Positions 6,966-16,765 are shown, counted from the first letter of the stretch. The stretch: DNA of 64,000 bases from Streptomyces sp. HUAS ZL42 (GCF_040782645.1 NZ_CP160403.1:4375001-4439000); one strand, 5' to 3'. Notes: generated by a model from the letters alone, not told the origin. Numbers and translations are program-made.

Positions 6966-9053
6966 ATGGCGCCACAGCACAACACCGGAGCGGGCGCGGA
7001 AGCGGAACTTCCCGAATACGCCGGTCACTACCGTCTCGAGTCATGTCTCGGCTCCGGCGGAATGGGCGTCGTCCACCTGGCCCGCAGCACCTCGGGGATG
7101 AAGCTCGCGGTGAAGGTCGTACACGCCGAGTTCGCCAGGGATCCCGAGTTCAGGGGCCGTTTCCGGCAGGAGGTGGCCGCCGCGCGGCGGGTGAGCGGGG
7201 CCTTCACCGCACCCGTCGTCGACGCCGATCCGGAGGCCGAACGGCCCTGGATGGCCACCCTGTTCATCCCCGGTCCGACCCTCTCCGACCAGGTGAAGCG
7301 GAACGGGCCGATGGACGCGGCGCAGCTGCGCCGGCTGATGGCCGGGCTCGCGGAGGCGCTGCGCGACATCCACCGGGTCGGGGTGGTGCACCGGGATCTG
7401 AAACCGAGCAACGTGCTGCTCGCCGAGGACGGGCCGAAGGTCATCGACTTCGGCATCTCCCGGCCAAAGGACAGCGAATTGCGCACCGAGACGGGCAAGT
7501 TGATCGGCACGCCGCCGTTCATGGCCCCGGAGCAGTTCCGGCGGCCGCGGGAGGTCGGCCCCGCCGCGGACATCTTCGCGCTCGGGTCGGTGATGGTGCA
7601 CGCGGCGACCGGGCGCGGGCCGTTCGACTCCGACAGCCCGTACATCGTCGCCTACCAGGTCGTGCACGACGAACCCGACCTGACCGGCGTACCGGGGAAC
7701 CTCGCGCCGCTGGTGCTGCGCTGCCTCGCCAAGGAACCGGAGGACCGGCCGTCCCCGGACGAGTTGATGCGCGAACTGCGCTCGGTGGCGGCCTCGTACG
7801 ACACGCAGGCGTTCATACCGGCACAGCGCACGGTGGACGTGCCCGCGCCCGAGCCGCGGGAGCCGGAACGGCGGCCCAAGGGACGTTTGCGCGCACGCCG
7901 GAAGGTGGTCCTGACCGCCGTCGCGCTCGGTCTCGTGGCGGGCGGCGCGCTCACCACGGTTTCGTTGCTCGACCGGAGAAACGGTACGGAGCAGGGCCCC
8001 GGTGGCGGGCCGAGCACGTCGGCCGGGTTCGCCGGGTGGGAGTCGGAGCCCGCGTCGGCGGGCGCGCGTATGCCGCAGTGCTCGTACGGCGCGGAGAAGC
8101 TGATCTGTGCCCAGCCAGGGCTCGTCTACGCCCTCGACCCCGCCGACGGAAGCCTGCTGTGGCGGCACTCCGTCACCAAGACGCTCAGAAGCGACCCACC
8201 GGTCGTGTCGGGCGGCCTCGTCCAGCCGTTGACGACTCAGGGACCGAGTCTGGAGGCTCTCGACCCCGCTTCGGGCAGGACACGCTGGCAGCGGAACCTG
8301 TCCACGAACGGCGGTCTGGAGCCGGCCGGGGGCATGCTCCTGGTCACCGCTGCCGACGGGACGGTCACCGGTGTGGACAGCTCCACGGGCGACACGAAGT
8401 GGAAGCGGCGGGTTCCCGGGCAGAGCGCTCCGTACTTCGCCTCGTTCCCCGGCGATCGACTGGCCTACACGACTAGCCCTTCCGGCGCCGGATCCACCCG
8501 GGTCACCGCCGTGGACCCGAGCACGGGCGACGTGCGATGGGACGCGCGCCTGAAGGGAACGCTCGAGCCCGTCGGTGCCGAAGGCGGATCGGTCTACTTC
8601 CTGTCCCACACCGCCGACACCACGAAGGCCGTGGTCCGCTACACCCCCGGGTCCGAGGCGACGCGCCGGGTGGCGCTGCCCGTCCCGCCGGTGGACGCCC
8701 GGGCCTCCGTACGCGGGGACGTCGTCTACCTGATCGCCGCCGGTGGTTCGCTGGAGGCCGTCGACACCGCCACGCGGAAACGGCTGTGGCAGGTCGAGAC
8801 CTCCGTCAGCCGGGGCTCGTCGCCCGTCGCCGACGACCGCCACGTGTACGTCACCGCACCCGACGGCCGCCTGCTGGCCGTCGACGCCCGTACGGGGGCG
8901 TTCCTCGGGCAGACCCCGCCGCGCCTCGGCACGAAGCCGGGTGAGGTGATCGCCGCGCTGCCCGAGCCCGTGGTCGCCGACGGACGCGTCTATGCGGGCG
9001 CCCCCGACGGCACGGTCTTCGCCGTCGACGGACGGGACCCGTCGGTCTGGTAG
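6966..9053 (+). CDS. receptor Ser/Thr protein kinase with PQQ beta-propeller sensor
   Basis: A 695-residue membrane kinase. Residues about 20-275 are a Hanks-type kinase with the glycine loop GSGGMGVV, the invariant Lys in LAVKVV, catalytic HRDLKPSN, metal-binding DFGIS and APEQ. A Pro/Arg-rich linker leads to one transmembrane helix (about 316-336, VVLTAVALGLVAGGALT). The outside part (345-690) is built of PQQ-like repeats (LYALDPADGSLLW, VTGVDSSTGDTKW, LEAVDTATRKRLW), a beta-propeller that likely senses a ligand. A TAGGCT -10 box at 6918-6923 gives a short leader. It ends at a strong terminator shared with ilvD. Confidence 0.95.
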   Translation: MAPQHNTGAGAEAELPEYAGHYRLESCLGSGGMGVVHLARSTSGMKLAVKVVHAEFARDPEFRGRFRQEVAAARRVSGAFTAPVVDADPEAERPWMATLFIPGPTLSDQVKRNGPMDAAQLRRLMAGLAEALRDIHRVGVVHRDLKPSNVLLAEDGPKVIDFGISRPKDSELRTETGKLIGTPPFMAPEQFRRPREVGPAADIFALGSVMVHAATGRGPFDSDSPYIVAYQVVHDEPDLTGVPGNLAPLVLRCLAKEPEDRPSPDELMRELRSVAASYDTQAFIPAQRTVDVPAPEPREPERRPKGRLRARRKVVLTAVALGLVAGGALTTVSLLDRRNGTEQGPGGGPSTSAGFAGWESEPASAGARMPQCSYGAEKLICAQPGLVYALDPADGSLLWRHSVTKTLRSDPPVVSGGLVQPLTTQGPSLEALDPASGRTRWQRNLSTNGGLEPAGGMLLVTAADGTVTGVDSSTGDTKWKRRVPGQSAPYFASFPGDRLAYTTSPSGAGSTRVTAVDPSTGDVRWDARLKGTLEPVGAEGGSVYFLSHTADTTKAVVRYTPGSEATRRVALPVPPVDARASVRGDVVYLIAAGGSLEAVDTATRKRLWQVETSVSRGSSPVADDRHVYVTAPDGRLLAVDARTGAFLGQTPPRLGTKPGEVIAALPEPVVADGRVYAGAPDGTVFAVDGRDPSVW

Positions 9054-9061
9054 CATGCGAA

Positions 9062-9094
9062 GGGGCCGCCTCCGCGATGGCTGGAGGCGGCCCC
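9062..9094. terminator. bidirectional terminator between kinase and ilvD
   Basis: Perfect 12 bp inverted repeat (GGGGCCGCCTCC and its complement) with a 9 nt loop, between two convergent genes. It lacks a T run, as is usual in Streptomyces. Confidence 0.85.
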
Positions 9095-9108
9095 ACGCAA
9101 GCGATGCC

Positions 9109-10962
9109 TCAGCCCAGCTTGGACACGTCCCGCACCGCGCCCTTGTCGGCGCTCGTCGCCATCGCCGCGTAGGCGCGCAGCGCGGCCGACACCTTGCGGT
9201 CGCGGTTCTTCGGGGCGTACGCACCGTTCAACGCCTGCTCGCGGCGCGCGAGTTCCGTCTCCTCGACGAGCAACTCGATCGAGCGACCCGGGATGTCGAT
9301 ACGGATGCGGTCGCCGTCCTCGACGAGGGCGATCGTGCCGCCGGACGCCGCCTCGGGCGAGGCGTGGCCGATGGACAGGCCGGACGTGCCGCCGGAGAAG
9401 CGGCCGTCGGTGATCAGGGCGCAGGTCTTGCCGAGGCCGCGGCCCTTGAGGAAGGACGTCGGGTAGAGCATCTCCTGCATGCCCGGGCCGCCCTTGGGAC
9501 CCTCGTAGCGGATGACGACGACGTCGCCGTGCGTGACCTGCTTGTTGAGGATCTTCTCGACGGCCTCTTCCTGCGACTCGCAGACGACCGCCGGGCCCTC
9601 GAAGGTCCAGATGGACTCGTCGACGCCGGCCGTCTTCACCACGCAGCCGTCGACGGCCAGGTTGCCCCTGAGGACGGCGAGACCGCCGTCCTTGGAGTAC
9701 GCGAACTCGACCGAGCGGATGCAGCCGTTCTCGGCGTCCTCGTCTAGGGCCTCCCAGCGCTCGGACTGGGAGAAGGCCTCGGCGGAGCGGACGCAGCCGG
9801 GGGCCGCGTGCCACAGTTCCACCGCCTCGGGGGACGGGGAGCCGCCGCGCACGTCCCACGTCTTCAGCCAGTCGGCCAGGGACGGGCTGTGGACCGAGTG
9901 CACGTCCTCGTTGAGCAGGCCGGCGCGGTGCAACTCGCCGAGCAGGGCCGGGATGCCGCCCGCGCGGTGCACGTCCTCCATGTAGTACGTGCGGTTCTTC
10001 GCCACGTTGGGCGCCACCTTCGCCAGGCACGGCACGCGGCGCGAGACCGCGTCGATCTGCTCCAGGCCGAAGGGCACGCCCGCCTCCTGGGCGGCGGCCA
10101 GCAGGTGCAGGATCGTGTTCGTGGAGCCGCCCATCGCGATGTCCAGGGCCATCGCGTTCTCGAAGGCCGCGAACGAGGCGATGGAGCGCGGCAGGACCGT
10201 GTCGTCGTCCTGCTCGTAGTAGCGGCGGGTGATGTCCATGACCGTGCGGGCCGCGTTCTCGTACAGCGCGCGGCGGGCCGTGTGCGTGGCCAGGACCGAG
10301 CCGTTGCCGGGAAGGGACAGGCCGATCGCCTCGGTGAGGCAGTTCATCGAGTTGGCGGTGAACATGCCGGAACAGGAACCGCAGGTCGGACAGGCGTTCT
10401 CCTCGATACGGACGATGTCCTCGTCCGAGATCTTGTCGTTCACGGCGTCGGAGATCGCGTCGACCAGGTCGAGCGTGCGGACCGTGCCGTCGACCAGCGT
10501 GGCGCGGCCGGACTCCATCGGGCCGCCGGAGACGAAGACCGTGGGGATGTTCAGGCGGAGGGCCGCGTTGAGCATGCCCGGCGTGATCTTGTCGCAGTTG
10601 GAGATGCAGACGAGGGCGTCGGCGCAGTGCGCCTCGACCATGTACTCCACGCTGTCCGCGATCAGGTCGCGGGAGGGCAGGGAGTACAGCATGCCGCCGT
10701 GGCCCATCGCGATGCCGTCGTCGACGGCGATCGTGTTGAACTCGCGCGGGATACCCCCGGCCTCCTTGATCGCCTCGCTGACGATACGGCCGACCGGCTG
10801 CAGGTGGGTGTGGCCCGGGACGAACTCCGTGAAGCTGTTGGCGACCGCGATGATCGGCTTGCGGCCGATGTCCGCACCGGGTACACCGGAGGCGCGCATA
10901 AGGGCGCGGGCGCCCGCCATGTTGCGGCCGTGGGTGACAGTGCGGGACCTCAGCTCGGGCAT
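9109..10962 (-). CDS. ilvD: dihydroxy-acid dehydratase
   Basis: Dehydrates dihydroxy-isovalerate and dihydroxy-methylvalerate in valine and isoleucine synthesis. The 617-residue length and the family signatures fit: [11 protein letters not shown], and the Fe-S ligand region [17 protein letters not shown] near residue 193, with the C-terminal metal-site segment [17 protein letters not shown] 10962 is preceded by AAGGAGC. It lies downstream of the TetR-isomerase pair on the same strand with a 125 bp gap, so it probably has its own promoter. Confidence 0.97.
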   Translation of the reverse strand: MPELRSRTVTHGRNMAGARALMRASGVPGADIGRKPIIAVANSFTEFVPGHTHLQPVGRIVSEAIKEAGGIPREFNTIAVDDGIAMGHGGMLYSLPSRDLIADSVEYMVEAHCADALVCISNCDKITPGMLNAALRLNIPTVFVSGGPMESGRATLVDGTVRTLDLVDAISDAVNDKISDEDIVRIEENACPTCGSCSGMFTANSMNCLTEAIGLSLPGNGSVLATHTARRALYENAARTVMDITRRYYEQDDDTVLPRSIASFAAFENAMALDIAMGGSTNTILHLLAAAQEAGVPFGLEQIDAVSRRVPCLAKVAPNVAKNRTYYMEDVHRAGGIPALLGELHRAGLLNEDVHSVHSPSLADWLKTWDVRGGSPSPEAVELWHAAPGCVRSAEAFSQSERWEALDEDAENGCIRSVEFAYSKDGGLAVLRGNLAVDGCVVKTAGVDESIWTFEGPAVVCESQEEAVEKILNKQVTHGDVVVIRYEGPKGGPGMQEMLYPTSFLKGRGLGKTCALITDGRFSGGTSGLSIGHASPEAASGGTIALVEDGDRIRIDIPGRSIELLVEETELARREQALNGAYAPKNRDRKVSAALRAYAAMATSADKGAVRDVSKLG

Positions 10963-11087
10963 CGTCGCTCGCTCCTTCAGAGACTGCGATCAGAGACTTC
11001 TGACTGCCAACGAGCGTACGCCGGTCATCCAGGGGGCGGACGCATCGTCCGGAATGCGGGATGTATGTCTCGGCCCGCGGCCAGGGC

Positions 11088-11693
11088 TCACGGTCCGGTG
11101 AGGTGACCCTGCACCACCGGCGCCACGCGCGCGATGACCTGCTCCATGTCCGCCGACGCCAGCGGCTCCACCTTGATCACGTAACGGAGCATCGCTATGC
11201 CCACGAGCTGCGCGGCCGCGAGCTCCACGCGCAGCTCGGCGTCCGGGGCGTCGACCTCCCCTGCGATGCGGCGGAGCAGCTGCGCCGAGACGAGCCGGCG
11301 GAAGACGGCGGCCGCGGTCTCGTTGTTCACCGCCGAGCGGACGATCGCGAGCAGCGGCGTCCGGGTCACCGGGTTCTCCCAGAGGCCGAAGAGGAGGCGG
11401 GTCATGCGCTCGCCGACGTCGTCGACGGGACCCTCCAGGACCTCGTCCCGCATCTTCAGAGCGGGCGCGAAGGCGACCTCGACGGCCGCCTCGAAGACCT
11501 TCTCCTTGGTGCCGAAGTAGTGGTGGACGAGCGCCGAGTCCACGCCGGCGGCCTTGGCGATGCCACGCACGGACGTCTTCTCGTACCCCCGCTCGGAGAA
11601 CTCCTCGCGGGCCGCGGTCAGGATGCGGTCGCGGGTGTCGGCGGATTCCGTACGAGGAGGTCTGCCGCGTCTGCGGGAGCTCACGCCGGTCAT
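11088..11693 (-). CDS. TetR-family transcriptional regulator
   Basis: A 201-residue repressor-type protein. The N-terminal HTH is [21 protein letters not shown] (in pieces: [20 protein letters not shown]) following the first helix [19 protein letters not shown]. The rest is the helical ligand/dimer domain. Its ATG overlaps the stop of the upstream isomerase-like gene (ATGA 11690-11693), so the two proteins are made together. This suggests it responds to a metabolite of that enzyme. Control of ilvD downstream is another possibility. Confidence 0.92.
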   Translation of the reverse strand: MTGVSSRRRGRPPRTESADTRDRILTAAREEFSERGYEKTSVRGIAKAAGVDSALVHHYFGTKEKVFEAAVEVAFAPALKMRDEVLEGPVDDVGERMTRLLFGLWENPVTRTPLLAIVRSAVNNETAAAVFRRLVSAQLLRRIAGEVDAPDAELRVELAAAQLVGIAMLRYVIKVEPLASADMEQVIARVAPVVQGHLTGP

Positions 11694-12514
11694 CGCCGGG
11701 GCACCCTCGCCGCGGACGCCAGGTGCAGGCGCGTGAACGCCAGGGCCTCCGCCAGGTCGGCCTCGCGCTCGGCGCTGGACATGGCGCGACGGGTGTTGAC
11801 CTCGATGACGACATGGCCGTCGAAACCGGTCAGGGCGAGACGTTCCAGCAGCTCCGCACAGGGCTGGGTCCCGCGGCCGGGGACGAGGTGCTCGTCCTTC
11901 GCCGATCCCCTGCCGTCCGCGAGGTGGACGTGGCCGAGGCGGTCCCCCATGCGGTCGATCATGTGCATCGCGTCCGTGCGGGCTGTGGAAGCGTGGCTGA
12001 GGTCGATCGTGAAGTGCCGGTAGTCGTCCTTCGTCACGTCCCAGTCGGGCGCGTACGCGAGCATCTCGCGGTCGCGGTAGCGCCAGGGGTACATGTTCTC
12101 GACGGCGAACCGTACGTCCGTCTCGTTCGCCATCCGCCAGATCCCGGCGACGAAGTCCCGCGAGTACTGCCGCTGCCAGCGGAACGGCGGGTGCACGACG
12201 ACCGTGGTCGCGCCCAGCTTCTCCGCCGCCGCGCGGGCGCGCTGCAGCTTCACCCAGGGGTCCGTGGACCACACGCGCTGCGTGATGAGCAGGCAGGGGG
12301 CGTGCACGGCGAGGATCGGCACCTCGTGGTAGTCGCTCAGCCTGCGCAGCGCCTCGATGTCCTGGCTGACCGGGTCGTTCCACACCATGACCTCGACCCC
12401 GTCGTACCCGAGGCGCGCCGCGATCTCGAAGGCCGTCGCCGTCGACTCCGGATAGACCGAGGCCGTCGACAGGGCGACCTTCGCATCCGGGATGCGCACC
12501 ACTGGTTCTGCCAC
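11690..12514 (-). CDS. sugar phosphate isomerase/epimerase family protein
   Basis: A 274-residue AP-endonuclease-2/xylose-isomerase-like TIM barrel. Visible family features are the first strand [30 protein letters not shown], the metal-ligand segments [23 protein letters not shown] and HVHLADGRG, and the C-terminal VVIEVNTR. Such enzymes isomerise or epimerise sugars (IolE, hydroxypyruvate isomerase and related). The exact substrate is unknown. GTG 12514 is favoured because TACGCT lies 7 bp before it (12522-12527), as for a leaderless mRNA. It is coupled to the TetR gene. Confidence 0.85.
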   Translation of the reverse strand: MAEPVVRIPDAKVALSTASVYPESTATAFEIAARLGYDGVEVMVWNDPVSQDIEALRRLSDYHEVPILAVHAPCLLITQRVWSTDPWVKLQRARAAAEKLGATTVVVHPPFRWQRQYSRDFVAGIWRMANETDVRFAVENMYPWRYRDREMLAYAPDWDVTKDDYRHFTIDLSHASTARTDAMHMIDRMGDRLGHVHLADGRGSAKDEHLVPGRGTQPCAELLERLALTGFDGHVVIEVNTRRAMSSAEREADLAEALAFTRLHLASAARVPRR

Positions 12515-12521
12515 GAGGGAC

Positions 12522-12527
12522 AGCGTA
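12522..12527 (-). promoter_or_regulatory. -10 box for leaderless isomerase-like gene
   Basis: TACGCT on the minus strand, 7 nt before GTG 12514. There is no Shine-Dalgarno. Confidence 0.55.
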
Positions 12528-12746
12528 CGGGGCCTCGCTTCGCGCCGGGGGTCAGGTCGCTGTGCTCGCGGTGTGCGAGGCACGGCAACCGGCCACGCGC
12601 GCGTGGCCGGAATCGAGGGGGTGGCGGCGGTCGTACACGGGCATACGGCCTTGTGGCGGGCCGGACATACGGGGATACGGGCGACGGAGCCGTACGCCGA
12701 CGGCTGGGCGTGGGTGCCTGCTCCCGGTGACACGCGTCGACCGGGA

Positions 12747-12790
12747 GGGGTGGCGCACTTCACGCTGCCCGGGGTGGCGCACTTCACGCT
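12747..12790. repeat. two tandem copies of a 20 bp motif (24 bp period)
   Basis: GGGGTGGCGCACTTCACGCT occurs at 12747-12766 and again, identically, at 12771-12790. It lies in the 631 bp spacer between ppx and the isomerase-like gene, about 230 bp upstream of the latter. Two helical turns between equal sites would suit two protein molecules on one DNA face. No function is known. Confidence 0.6.
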
Positions 12791-12939
12791 CGCGACGGGC
12801 GCGTGTGGGCTTCAGGGGGCGCGCACGGGGCGTACGCATCGCGCGGGCCACGCCGTCGATCCGCGGGCCCTCGCGGCGCCCAGCCACCGCTCCGGTCCAC
12901 GGGGCCCCCGCGACGCCCCGCCACCGCGTAGCCCCGCGA

Positions 12940-12990
12940 GCAATCGTGCCGCCCAACCAGCGCATCGGTCCGCGGGCAATCGTGCCGCCC
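12940..12990. repeat. direct repeat GCAATCGTGCCGCCC
   Basis: The 15 bp motif GCAATCGTGCCGCCC occurs at 12940-12954 and 12976-12990, 36 bp apart. The second copy forms the left edge of the larger intergenic repeat copy A. The remainder of the 12515-13145 spacer shows no convincing gene in any frame. Confidence 0.55.
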
Positions 12991-13113
12991 GGGGCGATGG
13001 GGGTCCCCCGCTCGAGCGAAGCCGAGAGTGGGGGAGGGCGGGCCCGGGCGGCACCCCGTCAGCACCGGCCTGCGCGATCCACCCGGCCCCAGCACCAACT
13101 CCGGGCGACCAGC
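12974..13113 (+). repeat. intergenic repeat, copy A
   Basis: Shares with copy B (19575-19685) a left stem GGGCA..TGCCG, the segment GGGGCGATG, an identical hairpin block from GGGTCCCCCGCTCGAGCG through AAGCCGAGAGTGGGGGAG, and a tail CACCCCG..AGC.CCGG.CTGCGCGA.CCAC. It carries an additional GC-rich insertion between block and tail, and its far tail matches copy C. It lies just downstream of ppx (minus strand stop at 13146). Confidence 0.7.
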
Positions 13114-13145
13114 AACGCGGGCCGCGAGCCCCCCTCGCCGCCCCC

Positions 13146-14078
13146 TCACTCCGTGGACATGTGGTCCAGCCTCCGCAGAATCACGCCCTCCCGCAGCGCC
13201 CAGGGACAGATCTCCAGCGTCTCCACGCCGAACAGATCCATCGCCCCCTCCGCCACCAGCGCACCCGCGAGCAACTGCCCCGCCCGCCCGTCGGAGACAC
13301 CGGGGAGTTCCGCGCGCTGGGCGGTGGTCATGCCCGCCAGCCGGGGCACCCACGCCTCCAGGGACTCCCGCTTGAGATCGCGCTGGACGTACAGGCCCTC
13401 GGCGGAACGCGCGGCACCCGCGATCCGGGCGAGTTGCTTGAAGGTCTTCGACGTGGCCACGACGTGGTCCGGGGGGCCGAACCGGCTGAACTCACCCACC
13501 GTGCGGGCGATCTGGGCACGGACATGCCGGCGCAGGGCCCTTATGTCCTCGGGATCGGGCGGGTCCCCGGGCAGCCAGCCGACCGTGAGCCGGCCCGCGC
13601 CGAGCGGCAGCGAGGCCGCCGCGTCGGGCTCCTCGTCGATGCCGTAGGCGATCTCCAGGGAGCCGCCGCCGATGTCCAGGACCAGCAGCTTGCCGGCGGA
13701 CCAGCCGAACCAGCGCCGGGCGGCGAGGAAGGTGAGCCGCGCCTCCTCCGCGCCGGTGAGAACCTGCAGTTCGACGCCGGTTTCCTCCTGCACGCGCGCG
13801 AGGACGTCATCGGCGTTGCTGGCCTCCCGCACCGCCGAGGTCGCGAACGGCAGCAGATCCTCGACGCCCTTGTCCTCGGCGGCCTGGAGGGCCTCGTGGA
13901 CGACGCCGATCAGTTTGTCGACCCCTTCGGCACCGACCGCCCCGCTGTCGTCGAGAAGTTCGGCGAGGCGCAGCTCCGCCTTGTGCGAGTGCGCGGGCAG
14001 CGGGCGCGCGCCTGGGTGTGCATCCACCACCAGCAGATGCACCGTGTTCGATCCCACGTCGAGGACACCGAGTCTCAT
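13146..14078 (-). CDS. ppx: exopolyphosphatase / guanosine pentaphosphatase family (Ppx/GppA)
   Basis: A 310-residue ASKHA-fold phosphatase that trims polyphosphate or pppGpp. The phosphate-binding loops are [17 protein letters not shown] at the N-terminus and [13 protein letters not shown] near residue 135, with the intervening [13 protein letters not shown]. It is the short form without a C-terminal HD domain, common in actinobacteria. ATG 14078 has TAGCGT 7 bp upstream and no Shine-Dalgarno, so it is probably leaderless. It is divergent from the Cys-rich gene, which also appears leaderless. Which substrate dominates cannot be read from sequence. Confidence 0.9.
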   Translation of the reverse strand: MRLGVLDVGSNTVHLLVVDAHPGARPLPAHSHKAELRLAELLDDSGAVGAEGVDKLIGVVHEALQAAEDKGVEDLLPFATSAVREASNADDVLARVQEETGVELQVLTGAEEARLTFLAARRWFGWSAGKLLVLDIGGGSLEIAYGIDEEPDAAASLPLGAGRLTVGWLPGDPPDPEDIRALRRHVRAQIARTVGEFSRFGPPDHVVATSKTFKQLARIAGAARSAEGLYVQRDLKRESLEAWVPRLAGMTTAQRAELPGVSDGRAGQLLAGALVAEGAMDLFGVETLEICPWALREGVILRRLDHMSTE

Positions 14079-14085
14079 GTAAGGA

Positions 14086-14091
14086 ACGCTA
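14086..14091 (-). promoter_or_regulatory. -10 box for leaderless ppx
   Basis: TAGCGT on the minus strand, 7 nt before ATG 14078. It forms a divergent pair with the box at 14150-14155. Confidence 0.5.
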
Positions 14092-14149
14092 CTGCCAGCG
14101 GCGCTGTCCTCCGTCCCCCCGGCGGTGACGGGAGGGGCATCGGGCGACT

Positions 14150-14155
14150 TACTCT
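14150..14155 (+). promoter_or_regulatory. -10 box for leaderless Cys-rich protein gene
   Basis: TACTCT, 6 nt before GTG 14162. A TGACGG hexamer 18 bp further upstream is a weak -35 candidate. Confidence 0.55.
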
Positions 14156-14161
14156 GGACCC

Positions 14162-15046
14162 GTGCCAAAGACGAAAAAGGCGAAGGACGAAAAGTCGACC
14201 AAGACGGCGAAGGCCGACAAGGTGGCCAAATCCACCCAGGGTTCTTCGCAGGTGAAGTCACCGAAGAGGTCGACGAAGGCCCTGACGGACCCGGCTGCCG
14301 ACGAGAAGGGCCTCGACTTCGCTCGCGCGTGGGTGGAGTTCCCGGATCCTGCGGACGAAGAGCAGGTCTTCCGGTGCGATCTGACATGGCTGACCTCTCG
14401 CTGGAACTGCATCTTCGGCAGCGGCTGCCAGGGCATCCAGGCGGGCCGGGCGGACGACGGCTGCTGCACGCTGGGTGCCCACTTCTCGGACGAGGACGAC
14501 GAGAAGCGGGTCGCCGAGCATGTGGCGAGGCTCACTCCCGAGATCTGGCAGAACCACGACGAGGGCCTGGAGAACGGCTGGGTCTCGGAGGACGACGAGG
14601 GTTCCCGGCAGACCCGCCCGTTCCACGGCTCGTGCATCTTCCAGAACCGTCCCGGCTTCCCCGCCGGGGCGGGCTGCTCGCTGCACATCCTGGCCCTGAA
14701 GGAGGGCCGGGAGCCGCTCGAGACCAAGCCGGACGTCTGCTGGCAGCTGCCGATCCGGCGGACGTACGACTGGATCGACCGGCCGGACGACACGCGCGTG
14801 CTGCAGGTGTCGATCGGTGAGTACGACCGCCGGGGGTGGGGTCCGGGCGGCCACGACCTGCACTGGTGGTGCACGTCGGCGACCTCGGCGCACGGCGCGG
14901 GCGAGCCGGTGTACGTCTCCTACCGGCCCGAGCTGACCGAGCTGATGGGCAAGGCCGGCTACGACCGTCTGGTCGAGCTGTGCGAGGAGCGGCTGGCCTC
15001 GCAGCTGCCGCTGCTGGCACCGCACCCGGCGGACCCGGTCGGCTGA
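14162..15046 (+). CDS. conserved cysteine-rich protein with Lys-rich N-terminal tail
   Basis: A 294-residue protein of no family I can name with certainty. Residues 1-40 are a disordered Lys/Ser/Thr tail ([18 protein letters not shown]). Residues 50-290 hold nine cysteines (about 72, 83, 89, 101, 102, 158, 172, 193, 237) and several histidines. The pattern resembles the YkgJ/DUF3109 metal-chelating proteins, which is a guess. The basic tail could bind nucleic acid. There is no signal or membrane segment, so it is cytoplasmic. GTG 14162 follows a TACTCT box by 6 nt. The gene ends 17 bp from the opposing sigma-like gene. Confidence 0.78.
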   Translation: MPKTKKAKDEKSTKTAKADKVAKSTQGSSQVKSPKRSTKALTDPAADEKGLDFARAWVEFPDPADEEQVFRCDLTWLTSRWNCIFGSGCQGIQAGRADDGCCTLGAHFSDEDDEKRVAEHVARLTPEIWQNHDEGLENGWVSEDDEGSRQTRPFHGSCIFQNRPGFPAGAGCSLHILALKEGREPLETKPDVCWQLPIRRTYDWIDRPDDTRVLQVSIGEYDRRGWGPGGHDLHWWCTSATSAHGAGEPVYVSYRPELTELMGKAGYDRLVELCEERLASQLPLLAPHPADPVG

Positions 15047-15063
15047 CGGACTCGGGGGCCCTG

Positions 15064-16758
15064 TCACGCGGGGCTCGGGTCGTCGCCCTCGCCGGGCGGC
15101 GGCGACGAGTTCCCCGGGCCGCCCGTGGACGACTCCGTGGGCTCCGGATCGGGCGGGGCGCTCGGGGTGGGGTCGGAGGTCGCCGACGTCGTGGGGCTCG
15201 GCTCGGGCGGGGGCGGATCGCTGGGGCTTCCGGAGCCCGGGCCCGGACCGGGGTCGGACGGGCGGGGCGCGGTGCCGCAGCCCTCGATCGAGACGACGGC
15301 TCCGGCGGGCGACACCGCCACGTGCGCGCGCCAGTACCCGGAAGGCTCGCGCAGATGATCGACGTACACCTTGATCGTCAGCGACTCGCCCGGTTCGAGC
15401 GTTCCCGAGGACCGGCTCAGGTAGAGCCAGGAGTCCTCGGTGGACGCGGACCAGCGCACTGGTGCATGTCCGGACGCGGTCAACGTGATGAGCGTGGTGT
15501 CCCCGCTGTTCCCGGCCGCCACGGCGAGACGCCCCGCGCCCTGCTGGTCGGCGCCCACGACGCTGATGACCTCGACGGAGACCTTGGGTTCGTTGCCCGT
15601 GCCGGGGCGGTCGCCCGGCTTGGTGCCGACGTTGCCGGCGTTCTGGTAGACGTCGTCGACCGCCTCGCCGTACAGGCTGTCGGGGCCGTGTGCCTCGCTC
15701 GCGCCGGCCGTACGGCCGCCCTCGCCGGCCGGGGGTGTGTCCCGGTACGCGGCCCACAGGGCGAACACCGGTGCGGCGACGACGGTGGCCACGACGGTCG
15801 TTGTGACGGCACGCGCGCGCAGGCGGTCCCTGCGGGCGGCGCGGTCCTTGGGGTCCATCGGAAAGCCGCGCCGGTCGAAGCGCGGAACGGCGGCCCCCCG
15901 CGCGCGCGGACGGTGCGTCATGGCGACGTGCAGGGCCGCGCGGGGCGCCTCCAGGACGGGCAGTTCGGCGGGCGTGACCATGGCGCCCGGCCAGCGTCCG
16001 GGGATCGCCCGCTCGGCGCTGCGCCGGCAGCGCGGGCAGTCGTCGACGTGCCGTACGAGCTCGCGGCGCAGGGCCGAGCCGAGCACGAGCTGGTCGTCCC
16101 CGGTCAGGCGGGCCACGCTCGGGCAGGTACCGGTCTCGACGACGACGAGGGCGGCGCGGGTGCGCTCGACCTCACAGGCTGCTGAGGCGAGCAGTTCGCG
16201 GGCGGCGGTCGGATCCATGCCGAGGACGGCGGCGACCTCGTGCGCGGCGAGGTGGTGGCGCACGGCGAGTTCCAGCGCCTCCCGCTGCTCGGGGGTCGTG
16301 CCGGCCGCCTCCGGCCAGGCGAGCAGGGCGAGTTCGCGCCGCCGCTCCTCCAGGACCTCCTCCGCGACGGCCGGGCCGTCGGCGTGGCCGGCAGGCTGCC
16401 GATGGGTGCCGTGGCGCCCGGACGCGTGCGTGCCCTGACGTTTCTGCTTGGCCTCGGCCAGCTTGCGCAGGCACGCCCAGCGGGCCAGCGCGTACAGCCA
16501 CGCCCTGCGGTCCTCGGCGGAGGGGACCCTTTGCCCGCGCCGCTCGGCGAGCGCGAGCACGTCGCCGAGCGCGGTGGTCGCCGCGTCGTGGTCGCAGAGC
16601 ACGGACAGGCAGTACGTGAACAGACCGTCCAGGTACGGCTCGTAGCGCGCGGGCGGCCGCTGCGCCAGCGTGCGCGCCCCGGCGCGGTCTCGCGCGTCCC
16701 GGGGGGCCCGGTGGGCGCCGGTGGTGCGGGTCGAGGTCTCCGGACTGCTGTTCATCAC
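15064..16758 (-). CDS. membrane-anchored sigma-factor-like protein with zinc finger and BACON-like outer domain
   Basis: A 564-residue multidomain protein. Residues about 42-105 resemble ECF sigma region 2 (LFTYCLSVLCDHDAATTALG, then WLYALARWACLRKL). Residues 140-205 resemble region 4, with the HTH LAAHEVAAVLGMDPTAARELL in part. Next comes an anti-sigma-type zinc motif HVDDCPRC near residue 245. A basic stretch and one transmembrane helix (about 315-335, TTTVVATVVAAPVFALWAAY) lead to an outer BACON/Ig-like domain (SWLYLSRSSGTLEPGESLTI) and a Pro/Ser tail. GTG 16758 is chosen because TACGGT ends 7 nt before it; ATG 16755 is next in frame. Function is inferred as a membrane-tethered regulator. 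Confidence 0.82.
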   Translation of the reverse strand: MMNSSPETSTRTTGAHRAPRDARDRAGARTLAQRPPARYEPYLDGLFTYCLSVLCDHDAATTALGDVLALAERRGQRVPSAEDRRAWLYALARWACLRKLAEAKQKRQGTHASGRHGTHRQPAGHADGPAVAEEVLEERRRELALLAWPEAAGTTPEQREALELAVRHHLAAHEVAAVLGMDPTAARELLASAACEVERTRAALVVVETGTCPSVARLTGDDQLVLGSALRRELVRHVDDCPRCRRSAERAIPGRWPGAMVTPAELPVLEAPRAALHVAMTHRPRARGAAVPRFDRRGFPMDPKDRAARRDRLRARAVTTTVVATVVAAPVFALWAAYRDTPPAGEGGRTAGASEAHGPDSLYGEAVDDVYQNAGNVGTKPGDRPGTGNEPKVSVEVISVVGADQQGAGRLAVAAGNSGDTTLITLTASGHAPVRWSASTEDSWLYLSRSSGTLEPGESLTIKVYVDHLREPSGYWRAHVAVSPAGAVVSIEGCGTAPRPSDPGPGPGSGSPSDPPPPEPSPTTSATSDPTPSAPPDPEPTESSTGGPGNSSPPPGEGDDPSPA

Positions 16759-16765
16759 CTGTGCG

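Noticed and set aside
12552..13100. Genes in the ppx/isomerase spacer
   Set aside because: Frames on both strands are Arg/Pro/Gly-rich with no motif and no start signal, and they are interrupted by repeats.
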